Below, piece after piece: positions 8,886 to 15,705 of a stretch of 64,000 bases of DNA. How positions within the stretch are numbered: the first letter of the stretch is position 1; every line of letters starts with the position of its first letter. Position numbers and translations under genes: made by a program. The stretch lies in contig NZ_JALVAO010000050.1 of assembly GCF_027011145.1 (NCBI RefSeq), positions 48,036 to 112,035 of the forward strand, given 5' to 3'. The notes under the pieces were generated by a model, which saw nothing but the letters and a program-made list of their open reading frames with translations, did no database searches and was not told the origin of the DNA. Source of the DNA: Thermococcus sp. Lineage in GTDB: Archaea > Methanobacteriota_B > Thermococci > Thermococcales > Thermococcaceae.

Positions 8886-10223
8886 TCACCACCCCTGCAC
8901 CTTTTTTATAACGTCTTCCGGGACATCTCCATTTTCAACGTCCTCTATCGCCTCCTCAAGCCTGTCAAGGCCTTCCTCGAGGAGCTCCTCCTCTATTGTA
9001 AGGGGTGGTTGAACCCTCAGGACGTTGCCCTGGAGGAATGCCACTATAAGGCCCAGCTCATAGGCCCTCCAGACGACCTTCTTGGCCTCGTCGGAGGCCC
9101 TCTCCTTCGTTTCCCTGTCCTTCACGAGCTCAACGCCGAGCATGAGGCCGAGGCCGCGGACGTCGCCTATGAGCTCGTGCCTTTTCTTCATTCTCTCGAG
9201 CCTGTTCTTGGCTTTCTTTCCAAGCCTCTCTGCCCTAGCCAGAAGGTTCCGCTCCTCGATTTCCTCGATAACGGCCAAAGCCGCGGCGCTCGCCACGGGA
9301 TTTCCGCTCAGGGTGAATGCATGACCGAGCGGTGGAAGGGAGTCCATTATCTCAGCCCTTCCTATTACAGCGCTTATTGGAAGGCCTCCGCCGAGTGGCT
9401 TCGCGAGGGTTATTATGTCCGGCTTCACCCCAAAGTGCTCGATGGCGAACCACCTGCCAGTCCTCCCGAGCCCGCTCTGAACCTCATCAACGCCAAGGAG
9501 GATTCCATGCTCGTCGAGGAGCCGTTTCAGTTTTTTGAAGTAACCCTCTGGTGGAACCACCATTCCTGCATCGCCCTGTATCGGCTCCGCCAGGAGGAGC
9601 GCGACGCCATCGGCGTGAACCTCTCCCTCGAACTTCTCCTTCAGGTATTCCAGGCATTCCATACGACACTTTCCGGGTTCTTTTCCAAAGGGACAGCGGT
9701 AGCAGTTGGGGTAGGGAATGAAGTGAACGTCGCTGAGCTGACCGACCTTGGAGCGGACCTCGAAGTCGAGACTGGTGACGCTCATCGCTCCATAGGTAGA
9801 ACCGTAGTAGCTCCGCAGGTAGCCGATTACAGACCTCCTGCCTGTGTAGGCCCTCGCGAACTTTATTGCCCCGTCGTTGGCATCGCTCCCGCTCAGGCCG
9901 AAGGCCACCTTCGGACCCTCTACCGGGGCTATTTCAGCGAGCTTCTTCGCTAGCAGGTAGGGCTCGACCGGGAAGCCGTAGATGAAGGTGAAGTGGAGCA
10001 ACCTGTCCGCCGTCCTCTTAACGGCCTCGACCACTCGGGAGTTATTGTGGCCGACGTTCTGAACGGCAGCGTCGCTCAGGAAATCTATGTACTCCCTTCC
10101 ATCAACGTCCCATACCAGGGCGTTCCTGGCTTTGTAGGGAACAATGGGAGCGTAGGTAACGTGGGAGGCGCGCGATATGTATCTGGAGTAGCCATCTATG
10201 ACCTCCTCCTTCCTGGGTAGCAT
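8886..10223 (-). CDS. Class III aminotransferase-fold PLP enzyme, probable broad-specificity amino acid racemase
   Basis: A 445-residue fold-type I PLP enzyme of aminotransferase class III. The cofactor Asp lies in VDEVQSG (D246) and the Schiff-base Lys in [10 protein letters not shown] (K275). The substrate-side segment [20 protein letters not shown] replaces the usual transaminase GSEAN motif, and the whole sequence resembles what I recall of the Pyrococcus horikoshii broad-substrate amino acid racemase rather than ornithine or GABA aminotransferases. That specificity is inferred; racemases and aminotransferases of this family cannot be separated by motif reading alone. The start ATG has GGTGGT 3-4 nt upstream. 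The gene is divergent from an Lrp-type regulator that probably controls it. Confidence 0.85.
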   Translation of the reverse strand: MLPRKEEVIDGYSRYISRASHVTYAPIVPYKARNALVWDVDGREYIDFLSDAAVQNVGHNNSRVVEAVKRTADRLLHFTFIYGFPVEPYLLAKKLAEIAPVEGPKVAFGLSGSDANDGAIKFARAYTGRRSVIGYLRSYYGSTYGAMSVTSLDFEVRSKVGQLSDVHFIPYPNCYRCPFGKEPGKCRMECLEYLKEKFEGEVHADGVALLLAEPIQGDAGMVVPPEGYFKKLKRLLDEHGILLGVDEVQSGLGRTGRWFAIEHFGVKPDIITLAKPLGGGLPISAVIGRAEIMDSLPPLGHAFTLSGNPVASAAALAVIEEIEERNLLARAERLGKKAKNRLERMKKRHELIGDVRGLGLMLGVELVKDRETKERASDEAKKVVWRAYELGLIVAFLQGNVLRVQPPLTIEEELLEEGLDRLEEAIEDVENGDVPEDVIKKVQGW

Positions 10224-10338
10224 GGAACCACCGTATCCTTTTTGTTTTTGAAATTAATAGCAATTTCGGTCAATTTTTGCGGATTTTCTAGAAAAGTTTA
10301 AAAGTATGGTGCTAAAAAATTAAAATTGGTGGTTTAAA
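10224..10338. promoter_or_regulatory. Divergent promoter region between racemase-like gene and lrp
   Basis: This 115-nt AT-rich spacer holds promoters for both genes. On the plus strand a TATA-like AAGTTTAAAAG lies near 10295-10305 and GGTGGT precedes ATG 10339. On the minus strand a CTATTAATTTC element lies near 10245-10257 and GGTGGT precedes the racemase ATG. AT-rich, partly symmetric sequence between them is typical of Lrp/AsnC operators, but no single operator can be defined by eye. Confidence 0.55.
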
Positions 10339-10800
10339 ATGGCTGAGGTAGAAAAGCTGGACGAGCTGGACAGGGCGATACTCCACATACTCCAGGAGGA
10401 TGGACGAGCCAGCTACTCCGAGATAGCGAGAAGGTTAAAGGTGCCAGAGTCAACGGTCAGGCTAAGGGTGAAGAAGCTCGTTGAGAGGGGCATAATAAGA
10501 AAGTTCGTCGCACTCATAAACCCCTTCAAAGCCGGCTACTCCGTTGTGGCGTTCATAGCGGTTGACGTTGAGCCGAGCAAGATAAAGGAGGCCGTTGAGA
10601 AGCTGAAGGAGTTGCCAGAGGTTGACGTCCTCGGAATAGCCACGGGGGCGCACGACATACTCATGCAGGTAACGGTAAAGGACCTGCAGGAGCTTGAGAA
10701 CTTCCTCGTTGAGAAGCTTGGAAGGATAGAGGGAATAAAGAGCACGGAGACATCAATCATGACAAGTGTTAAGAAGTGGGGCTATGCAAGAGTGTTTTGA
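10339..10800 (+). CDS. Lrp/AsnC family transcriptional regulator
   Basis: A 153-residue feast/famine regulator. Residues ~8-55 form the winged HTH (LDRAILHILQEDGRASYSEIARRLKVPESTVRLRVKKL region) and residues ~70-145 the RAM/effector domain (FIAVDVEPSKI, GAHDILMQV). Such proteins bind DNA as dimers or octamers and sense amino acids. The gene is divergent from the predicted amino acid racemase, the usual arrangement for local control. It starts with ATG after GGTGGT. The paralogue identity within the many Thermococcales Lrp proteins cannot be settled from the sequence alone. Confidence 0.9.
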   Translation: MAEVEKLDELDRAILHILQEDGRASYSEIARRLKVPESTVRLRVKKLVERGIIRKFVALINPFKAGYSVVAFIAVDVEPSKIKEAVEKLKELPEVDVLGIATGAHDILMQVTVKDLQELENFLVEKLGRIEGIKSTETSIMTSVKKWGYARVF

Positions 10801-10819
10801 TTTAGATGGAGGGATAGGC

Positions 10820-11395
10820 ATGAGAAACAAGCTGGCCGTTGTCATTGTGATGTTCCTTCTGCTGGCCCCTCTGGTTCTCGCCGATGAGTACGAGAACGAA
10901 GAGAACGAATACGAAGCCGGTTATACTGCGTTTGCAGTCGCGGGAGTTGGTCTCATAGGTTTGGGAGTCGTCTACTATGCCCTGACCAAGAGAAAGCTCA
11001 TCATACGCCACAGAAAGGGCGAAAAGTGGGGCTTTGAAATCCAGCCCGAGCATCCGTACATAACATTCATAGGACCAATATCGCCGATGACGGTTCATCA
11101 TGCCCTGACGATAACAGGAACACTGCTCGTTTTCGTCCACTTTCTCTCGTGCGGGAACTACTCCGGACTCGGAGGAATGGCTGGACTGGGGATGGGGATA
11201 ACCCTGGTCATAATCAACGCCCTAGGATTTATCGGGAGGGCAATAAACAGGAAAATACTCGCACTCGCGAAGGAGGGCAAACGTGACAGTGCCAGAAGGT
11301 ACATAAGGATGTATCAGACATGGAAAAAGGTTCACATAGCCTTTGCCGTTCTCTTTGCAGTACTGCTGGCGATTCATTTGAACGCCGTTGATTGA
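10820..11395 (+). CDS. Membrane protein with two HX13H pairs (ferric reductase/NOX-like helix pattern)
   Basis: A 191-residue membrane protein. Residues 1-20 look like a signal or anchor helix ending LVLADEYENEENE, followed by helices near 36-54, 92-110, 118-138 and 170-188. Two helices carry spaced histidines: H93/H94 with H107, and H172 with H186. HX13H/HX12H spacing across two helices is the bis-heme pattern of ferric reductase, NOX and related cytochrome b proteins. Heme use is inferred, and Thermococcales are not generally credited with cytochromes. ATG 10820 has GGAGGGAT upstream. The neighbouring genes encode a thioredoxin-fold protein, a CcdA-like protein and a CPHC lipoprotein, so a role in membrane redox chemistry is plausible. 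Confidence 0.75.
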   Translation: MRNKLAVVIVMFLLLAPLVLADEYENEENEYEAGYTAFAVAGVGLIGLGVVYYALTKRKLIIRHRKGEKWGFEIQPEHPYITFIGPISPMTVHHALTITGTLLVFVHFLSCGNYSGLGGMAGLGMGITLVIINALGFIGRAINRKILALAKEGKRDSARRYIRMYQTWKKVHIAFAVLFAVLLAIHLNAVD

Positions 11396-11462
11396 GAATT
11401 TTCACATCTTTTCTGCCGTTAGCGTTTTTAACTTTCCAAAACTTTCCTCTTTCGGTGATAGC

Positions 11463-11816
11463 ATAGACGAGCTGGAGATAATAAGGCGAAGGAAAATGCT
11501 CGAACTCATGAAGCGAGCTGGCATGATTGAAGTAAAGCCGAAGCGAAAAGTGATTATAGAAGTAATAACAGCACCGGAATGTCCCTACTGCCCGATAGCT
11601 GTTCAGATGGCGAGAGAACTTGAGAAAAAGTATGAAGGTGTTGTGGCGAGGGAACTGAGCGTTGCCACTCCTGAAGGCCAAAGGAAAGCCATGGAACACA
11701 ACATCCTCGGAACGCCGACGATACTCATAGACAACAAAGTTGAATTTATCGGAGTCCCAAATTTCGCGGAATTCGAGAGGAGAGTTAGAAAAAGGCTGAG
11801 TCTAGCCACCCAATAA
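11463..11816 (+). CDS. Glutaredoxin/thioredoxin-fold protein with CPYC motif
   Basis: A small (about 117 residues) thioredoxin-fold protein with a CPYC redox motif (C40, C43 from the start used here) and a cis-Pro segment ILGTPTILID, as in thioredoxin/glutaredoxin-like proteins. The start is uncertain. A well-placed GGTGAT (11454-11459) lies 3 nt before an ATA codon at 11463, giving a Met-Asp-Glu-Leu N-terminus; the first downstream ATG is 11496 and lacks a good ribosome site. Upstream in-frame sequence from 11388 includes a T-rich, TATA-like tract and is unlikely to be coding. It converges with and overlaps the CcdA-like gene by 15 nt, and may supply electrons to or accept them from that protein. 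Confidence 0.82.
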   Translation: MDELEIIRRRKMLELMKRAGMIEVKPKRKVIIEVITAPECPYCPIAVQMARELEKKYEGVVARELSVATPEGQRKAMEHNILGTPTILIDNKVEFIGVPNFAEFERRVRKRLSLATQ

Positions 11817-12524
11817 GACCCATACCCCAATCGCAACGAGCAGGAGTCCCGCAATGACGGAAAGCTCAGCGCTGTGCCTGACCATCGCCTGAGAAAAGCG
11901 TTTGCTCTCACTAACGCTACCCAGGGCGAGGAGTATCACAACGAGGGGCAGGACGAATATCAGGTTGTAGAGCGCCAACAGGAAGAATGCAAGTGCCCTG
12001 CTTCCGTGGGCTATTATGGTGGCGTAAACCAGGTAGCTCCCAGCGGAGCACGGTAGGAGGGTTGTCGATACGATTACTCCCAGCAGAAAAGAGCCGATAA
12101 ACGTCGCATCGGCGCTGAAGATTTTCCTCCTTATTTTGGCCTTGTCACCAATCCTCGAACGCTCAAGGATTCCCGTTACCATCGTGTATATTCCAAAGCC
12201 TATGGCAAAAACTCCCGCGAGCCAGAGCGGGATGTACTGGCCGAGGTAAAGAAGACCGACTCCGAGGAGAAAATACGAGATGTAAACGGCCAGTATGAAG
12301 GCTGACCCTATTACGTAGAGCCTCCTCCGTGATACCTCCCTTACAGATATTGCTATGAGAAGCATCGTGTAAATCACGAAGGTGCAGGGATTGATTGAGT
12401 CACTCATGGCCAGTGCGTAGAACTTTGGAATGAAACCCGGGATGCCGAGGAGGTACAGGGCTAAGGCACTGATTCCAAAGGATGAGGCTAGAATAATTGT
12501 TAAGGCCTTAATTTCGCCTTTCAT
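11802..12524 (-). CDS. CcdA/DsbD-like transmembrane thiol-disulfide carrier
   Basis: A 240-residue protein with about six helices. Two intramembrane cysteines in Pro-Cys contexts, NPC at C47 and LPC at C159, are the signature of the CcdA/DsbD-beta family, which shuttles reducing equivalents from cytoplasmic thioredoxin to extracytoplasmic thiols. A CPYC protein is encoded convergently next door and a CPHC lipoprotein just upstream on the same strand, which are the expected partners on each side of the membrane. The ribosome binding site before ATG 12524 is weak. Function in cytochrome c maturation is not implied, as no cytochrome c genes are visible. Confidence 0.85.
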   Translation of the reverse strand: MKGEIKALTIILASSFGISALALYLLGIPGFIPKFYALAMSDSINPCTFVIYTMLLIAISVREVSRRRLYVIGSAFILAVYISYFLLGVGLLYLGQYIPLWLAGVFAIGFGIYTMVTGILERSRIGDKAKIRRKIFSADATFIGSFLLGVIVSTTLLPCSAGSYLVYATIIAHGSRALAFFLLALYNLIFVLPLVVILLALGSVSESKRFSQAMVRHSAELSVIAGLLLVAIGVWVLLGG

Positions 12525-12585
12525 GGAGGCCGATACTCAGAAGGGCTTTTCACAGTTTCCAGAACAAAAGGTTGAAAACAAAAGG

Positions 12586-13209
12586 TCATCCAGTTGAGTT
12601 GCCAGTTGAATTAGCCGTCGAGTTCCCCTTCAGCTCGTTGAGTATCTCCTGAACGTTGACGGGCTCGTGTCTGACGAATATCGTGTAGAGCGCTTTTATG
12701 ACAAGCCTTGCCTTGGGGTCCTTGTAGGAGAGCAGGTACGTCTTTCCCGTGAAGAGTAGCACACCGTCGTTCTTGATTGCCGTAGCGAGGATTTCCGGCG
12801 TTGCGGTAACGTTGAACTCGCCCTCAATGACCGCGTAGAGTGTTCCGTTGTAGGTTATCGCTATGGCCGGAACACCCGTTATGCCCGTCAGCTGGGCGAG
12901 CTGATTGAAAAGGTTCATGTTGGTTTGGTTGTCCACGAGCTCGTAGTAGGTCAGGGCCTTCTCGCCGTATTCCTGGGGAATCCACTCGTGCATATGCCTG
13001 CAGTGGGGACAGGTTTTAAGCCCGTACATGTAGAAGTGAATTTCGTTCAGGTAAATCCTCGTGCCATTAACGTCAACGTAGGCCTGCTTTTGGGGTTCCT
13101 TGGGGGCTGTTGAGGTCGGAGACGTGGTGGAGTTGCTGGAGCTCCCTATACAGCCGGCCGAGAATCCAACGAGGACAAGCAGTAGAAGAACCATCCCTGC
13201 CTTTTTCAT
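12586..13209 (-). CDS. Thioredoxin-fold lipoprotein with CPHC motif
   Basis: A 207-residue exported protein. The N-terminus is a lipoprotein signal ending in the lipobox FSAGC (C20), followed by a Ser/Thr/Pro linker. The thioredoxin-fold domain contains CPHC at 67-70 and the cis-Pro segment TGVPAIAI. A Ser/Asn/Thr-rich tail with possible N-glycosylation sites ends the protein. ATG 13209 is preceded by GGTGATT; an upstream in-frame ATG at 13251 lacks a signal. It lies just upstream of the CcdA-like gene on the same strand, so the two likely form an extracytoplasmic disulfide-reduction pair. The target proteins are unknown. Confidence 0.85.
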   Translation of the reverse strand: MKKAGMVLLLLVLVGFSAGCIGSSSNSTTSPTSTAPKEPQKQAYVDVNGTRIYLNEIHFYMYGLKTCPHCRHMHEWIPQEYGEKALTYYELVDNQTNMNLFNQLAQLTGITGVPAIAITYNGTLYAVIEGEFNVTATPEILATAIKNDGVLLFTGKTYLLSYKDPKARLVIKALYTIFVRHEPVNVQEILNELKGNSTANSTGNSTG

Positions 13210-13315
13210 CCAATCACCGTCTCCCCATAGTATGGATGTGGTTATAAACATTGAGACCCGGAAAATCCAACGGAACCCTTAAATCATGCCGGTTCCTAAT
13301 GGTATGGGGGTATTC

Positions 13316-13771
13316 ATGCAGGCATGGTATCGCTCCCGGGCCCTTTACGATGCCGTCATGAAGCTTGTTAAGGCAGGAAGATTTGAGGAAGCACTAAAAC
13401 TCGCCTCCGGAATACCGGACGGAAACGTCCGCTCCAAGGCCATGACCGGGATAGTCGTTGAGATGGCCCGTTCGGGGGCTGACTACAGGGAAGCTCTTGA
13501 GCGCGCAATTGAGACGGCCCTTGAGACAAAGAGTTCGATTAAAAACCTCATGGGACTCGCCTTTGAGTTCATGGAGCTCGGAAAGTTCGAGGACGCCCTG
13601 TATATAGCGGAGCACATCACAGACCTCCCAAACCGCTCAAAGGTTCAGGCGGAGGTCGCTCTGAGGCTTGCGAGGAGAGGGGAACTTGAGAGGGCCATGA
13701 AGCTCATAGAGGATATCCTCGATGAGGACGTCAAGACGTGGGCAACATCAATGCTCGCCAGCGAGCTTTAG
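13316..13771 (+). CDS. Small TPR-like helical repeat protein
   Basis: A 151-residue all-helical protein with four repeats of a TPR-like pattern (AGRFEEALKLAS, LGKFEDALYIAE, RGELERAMKLIE). Such proteins act as protein-binding scaffolds; the partner here is unknown. ATG 13316 is chosen because GGGGGT lies 5 nt upstream and a TATA-like CCTTAAAT at 13278-13285 puts the transcript start near 13303, which excludes the ATG at 13286. It resembles in style the larger repeat protein at 39711-40562. No catalytic motif is seen. Confidence 0.75.
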   Translation: MQAWYRSRALYDAVMKLVKAGRFEEALKLASGIPDGNVRSKAMTGIVVEMARSGADYREALERAIETALETKSSIKNLMGLAFEFMELGKFEDALYIAEHITDLPNRSKVQAEVALRLARRGELERAMKLIEDILDEDVKTWATSMLASEL

Positions 13772-13870
13772 CTTGCAGGAGTTAAAACGGAAATTTTAAA
13801 GGGAGTATTTTAACAGAAACCCCGCCACAATCCTTTTTTAGAAGAGCCCGTTTTTATCCCGGGTGAGACC

Positions 13871-14125
13871 ATGAACGGCGGAGAGGTAATAGGACTGCTC
13901 GGAATGTTGCTCCTCGTAAGTGCCTGGGTTCCCCAGACCTTGGAAACGATAAAAACAAGAAAATGCCCCCTGAACATGCAGTTCATAATAATCTACGTGA
14001 CGGCATCAACGCTCCTGACGATATACTCCTACATAATCGGGGACTGGATATTCTTCGCCCTGAACTTCCTCGCGGCGCTCCAGAGTGCCATAAACCTCGT
14101 GATAAAACTGACGGAAAAAAAGTAG
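13871..14125 (+). CDS. SemiSWEET/PQ-loop small membrane transporter
   Basis: An 84-residue three-helix protein with one PQ-loop repeat (WVPQTLETIKTRKC near residue 20). Single-repeat PQ-loop proteins, SemiSWEETs, dimerise to form sugar carriers in bacteria; the substrate here is unknown. The ATG follows GGGTGAGACC. It stands alone and converges on the PEBP gene 1 nt away. The length matches the family (about 85-100 residues). Confidence 0.8.
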   Translation: MNGGEVIGLLGMLLLVSAWVPQTLETIKTRKCPLNMQFIIIYVTASTLLTIYSYIIGDWIFFALNFLAALQSAINLVIKLTEKK

Positions 14126-14126
14126 G

Positions 14127-14675
14127 TCATTTCCGCTCGTAGAGACCAACGAGCTCTCCCCACTGGATTACGTGCCCTTCCATTGCCTTTTCAAGTTCTT
14201 TTCTCGTTGCCCCCGGCGGGAGGTTCAGGGTGGTATCGAGGGCGTAAACTTTGAAGTGGTAGTGGTGGGGTTTTCCCCTCGGGGGACACGGACCGCCGTA
14301 GCCTATCTTCCCGAAGTCGTTCCTTCCCTGAACCATGGGAATCGGCTTCTCCACCCTTCCAACCTTTGGAACCGCCTCGGGAATCTCACCAACGGGAGGT
14401 ATGTTCCATGCTATCCAGTGGGTGAACGTTCCAGCGGGAGCATCGGGGTCGTCAACTATAATGACGAGGCTTTTTGCCCTTTCACTTATGTTGCCTATGA
14501 AAATCGGCGGATTTATGTCCTCCCCGTCGCAGGTGAACTTGGCCGGGATGTAGCTCCCGTTATGGAAGACGGAACCCACCTCAAGGGTCTTCGGGGCGCT
14601 CATTTTCTCACCCCCACCTATACACCCGGCCCCGATTAGGAGTAGCGCTATTACCAGCGGAACCATCGACCTCAT
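14127..14675 (-). CDS. PEBP (YbhB/YbcL family) lipoprotein
   Basis: A 182-residue exported phosphatidylethanolamine-binding-like protein. The N-terminal signal ends in a lipobox (LIGAGC, C18). The PEBP motifs are DDPDAPAGTFTHW and GYGGPCPPRGKPHHYHF, which form the anion-binding pocket. Bacterial and archaeal members have no settled function; roles in ligand binding or protease inhibition have been proposed. Start ATG 14675. It is convergent with the SemiSWEET gene, with no shared operon. Confidence 0.88.
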   Translation of the reverse strand: MRSMVPLVIALLLIGAGCIGGGEKMSAPKTLEVGSVFHNGSYIPAKFTCDGEDINPPIFIGNISERAKSLVIIVDDPDAPAGTFTHWIAWNIPPVGEIPEAVPKVGRVEKPIPMVQGRNDFGKIGYGGPCPPRGKPHHYHFKVYALDTTLNLPPGATRKELEKAMEGHVIQWGELVGLYERK

Positions 14676-14749
14676 GTTCAGGACTACGCCATTTCCCTGT
14701 AAAAGGGTTTTGCCAAAGGTTAAAATACTCCAAAAACGTTCAACGAACT

Positions 14750-15211
14750 ATGAAGGTGCTCTGGGAGAAGGAAGTGCCGGCGGAGAAAATAGTGGTCTCA
14801 CCCCGACCGGTGTGGAAGTGCCGGGCGTGTCCCATGTACGGCAAGAGGCCAAGCTGTCCTCCGCACGCTCCGGACTGGAGGGAAGCAAAGGACTGGGTCG
14901 GCCACTACAGGAGGGCCCTTTTGGTAAAGTTCCAAGTGGACATGGCACGCTTTGAGGAGGAAAAGAGAAAGGCCCTCCTTTATCTGCTCAAACGCGAGGA
15001 GGAACTCTTCAAGGAGGGAAAGCTCTACGTGATGGCACTCTTTCCCGGGAGTTGTAACCTCTGCGACGACTGTCCCTTCGAGAAAGGGAAGGCCTGCAGA
15101 ATGCCAACCAAGGTCCGCCCGAGTGTTGATGCCATCGGGATAGAGATAAGCTCGCTCGTTCAAATCAACTTCTCGGAGAGTGTCCTCTACGGGATAATCA
15201 TGGTGGAGTGA
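14750..15211 (+). CDS. DUF2284 cysteine-rich metal-binding protein
   Basis: A 153-residue protein of the DUF2284 family. Eight or more cysteines are arranged as CRACPMYGKRPSCPPHAP near residues 24-41 and CNLCDDCPFEKGKAC near 101-115, a pattern suited to an iron-sulfur cluster or zinc. The function is unknown. The TATA-like GGTTAAAATACTCC at 14718-14731 gives a short leader before ATG 14750. It is the first gene of a tight cluster: the stop is 5 nt before the CARF-like gene, which overlaps a PIN nuclease gene. That linkage may or may not be functional. Confidence 0.85.
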   Translation: MKVLWEKEVPAEKIVVSPRPVWKCRACPMYGKRPSCPPHAPDWREAKDWVGHYRRALLVKFQVDMARFEEEKRKALLYLLKREEELFKEGKLYVMALFPGSCNLCDDCPFEKGKACRMPTKVRPSVDAIGIEISSLVQINFSESVLYGIIMVE

Positions 15212-15216
15212 TTGAT

Positions 15217-15705
15217 ATGGCGATAGCCTACGTCACACTGCTCGGTCGTTCGCCCTGGGCCGTGGTAAACACCTATTACAAAATCCTGCGTGAGGGGAAA
15301 GGGAGGAAGGAAATCAAAAGAATCTACATCTTCACGGAGCGGAGGTACAAAAACTTTCTTCCCAAGGTCGTTAGAGCCCTCAGGGAGATATCGGAGGCAT
15401 ATCACATAAACCCCGTCATCGAAACCGTCGTTATCAGGGACTATGGCTTTTTTGAGGCGGATAAAAAGTTTAAGGAGCTGTTTTCAAAGCTTAAAGGCGA
15501 GGGGTTCAGGATAGGCCTCGACATAACCTCGGGCAGGAAAGCACTGGTTGCAGCTGCCATAGTCCAAATCAAGGACTTCCCGGTGGAGTTCATAGTCTAC
15601 ATGGGGCTCCTCGACATGGACTTCCCTGACAGGCCCTACATGATGATTCCAACGCACATGCAACCGATAAAGAACTTCCTCGGTGATGGGAATGAAACCC
15701 GCTGA
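15217..15705 (+). CDS. CARF-like Rossmann-fold protein (candidate cyclic-nucleotide sensor or ring nuclease)
   Basis: A 162-residue single-domain protein. The first strand and loop read IAYVTLLGRSPWAVVN and a later segment reads GLDITSGRKALVAAAI (D102, T104, G106, K108). This matches the layout of CARF domains, where a strand-1 loop and a DxTxGxK motif bind cyclic oligoadenylate; stand-alone CARF proteins can also be ring nucleases. The assignment is from pattern only. ATG 15217 follows GGAGTGATT. It begins 5 nt after the DUF2284 gene and overlaps the PIN-domain gene by 14 nt, implying coupled translation. No CRISPR array or cas gene is in the window. Confidence 0.65.
   Translation: MAIAYVTLLGRSPWAVVNTYYKILREGKGRKEIKRIYIFTERRYKNFLPKVVRALREISEAYHINPVIETVVIRDYGFFEADKKFKELFSKLKGEGFRIGLDITSGRKALVAAAIVQIKDFPVEFIVYMGLLDMDFPDRPYMMIPTHMQPIKNFLGDGNETR

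Noticed and set aside
8902..8907. Six-T run as an Mbx operon terminator
   Set aside because: It lies inside the coding end of the convergent PLP enzyme gene and is short. It may terminate transcription but cannot be told apart from coding sequence.
8874..9953. A 359-codon open frame on the plus strand
   Set aside because: It is fully antisense to the well-supported PLP enzyme gene at 8886-10223, has no family signature and has no ribosome site of its own.
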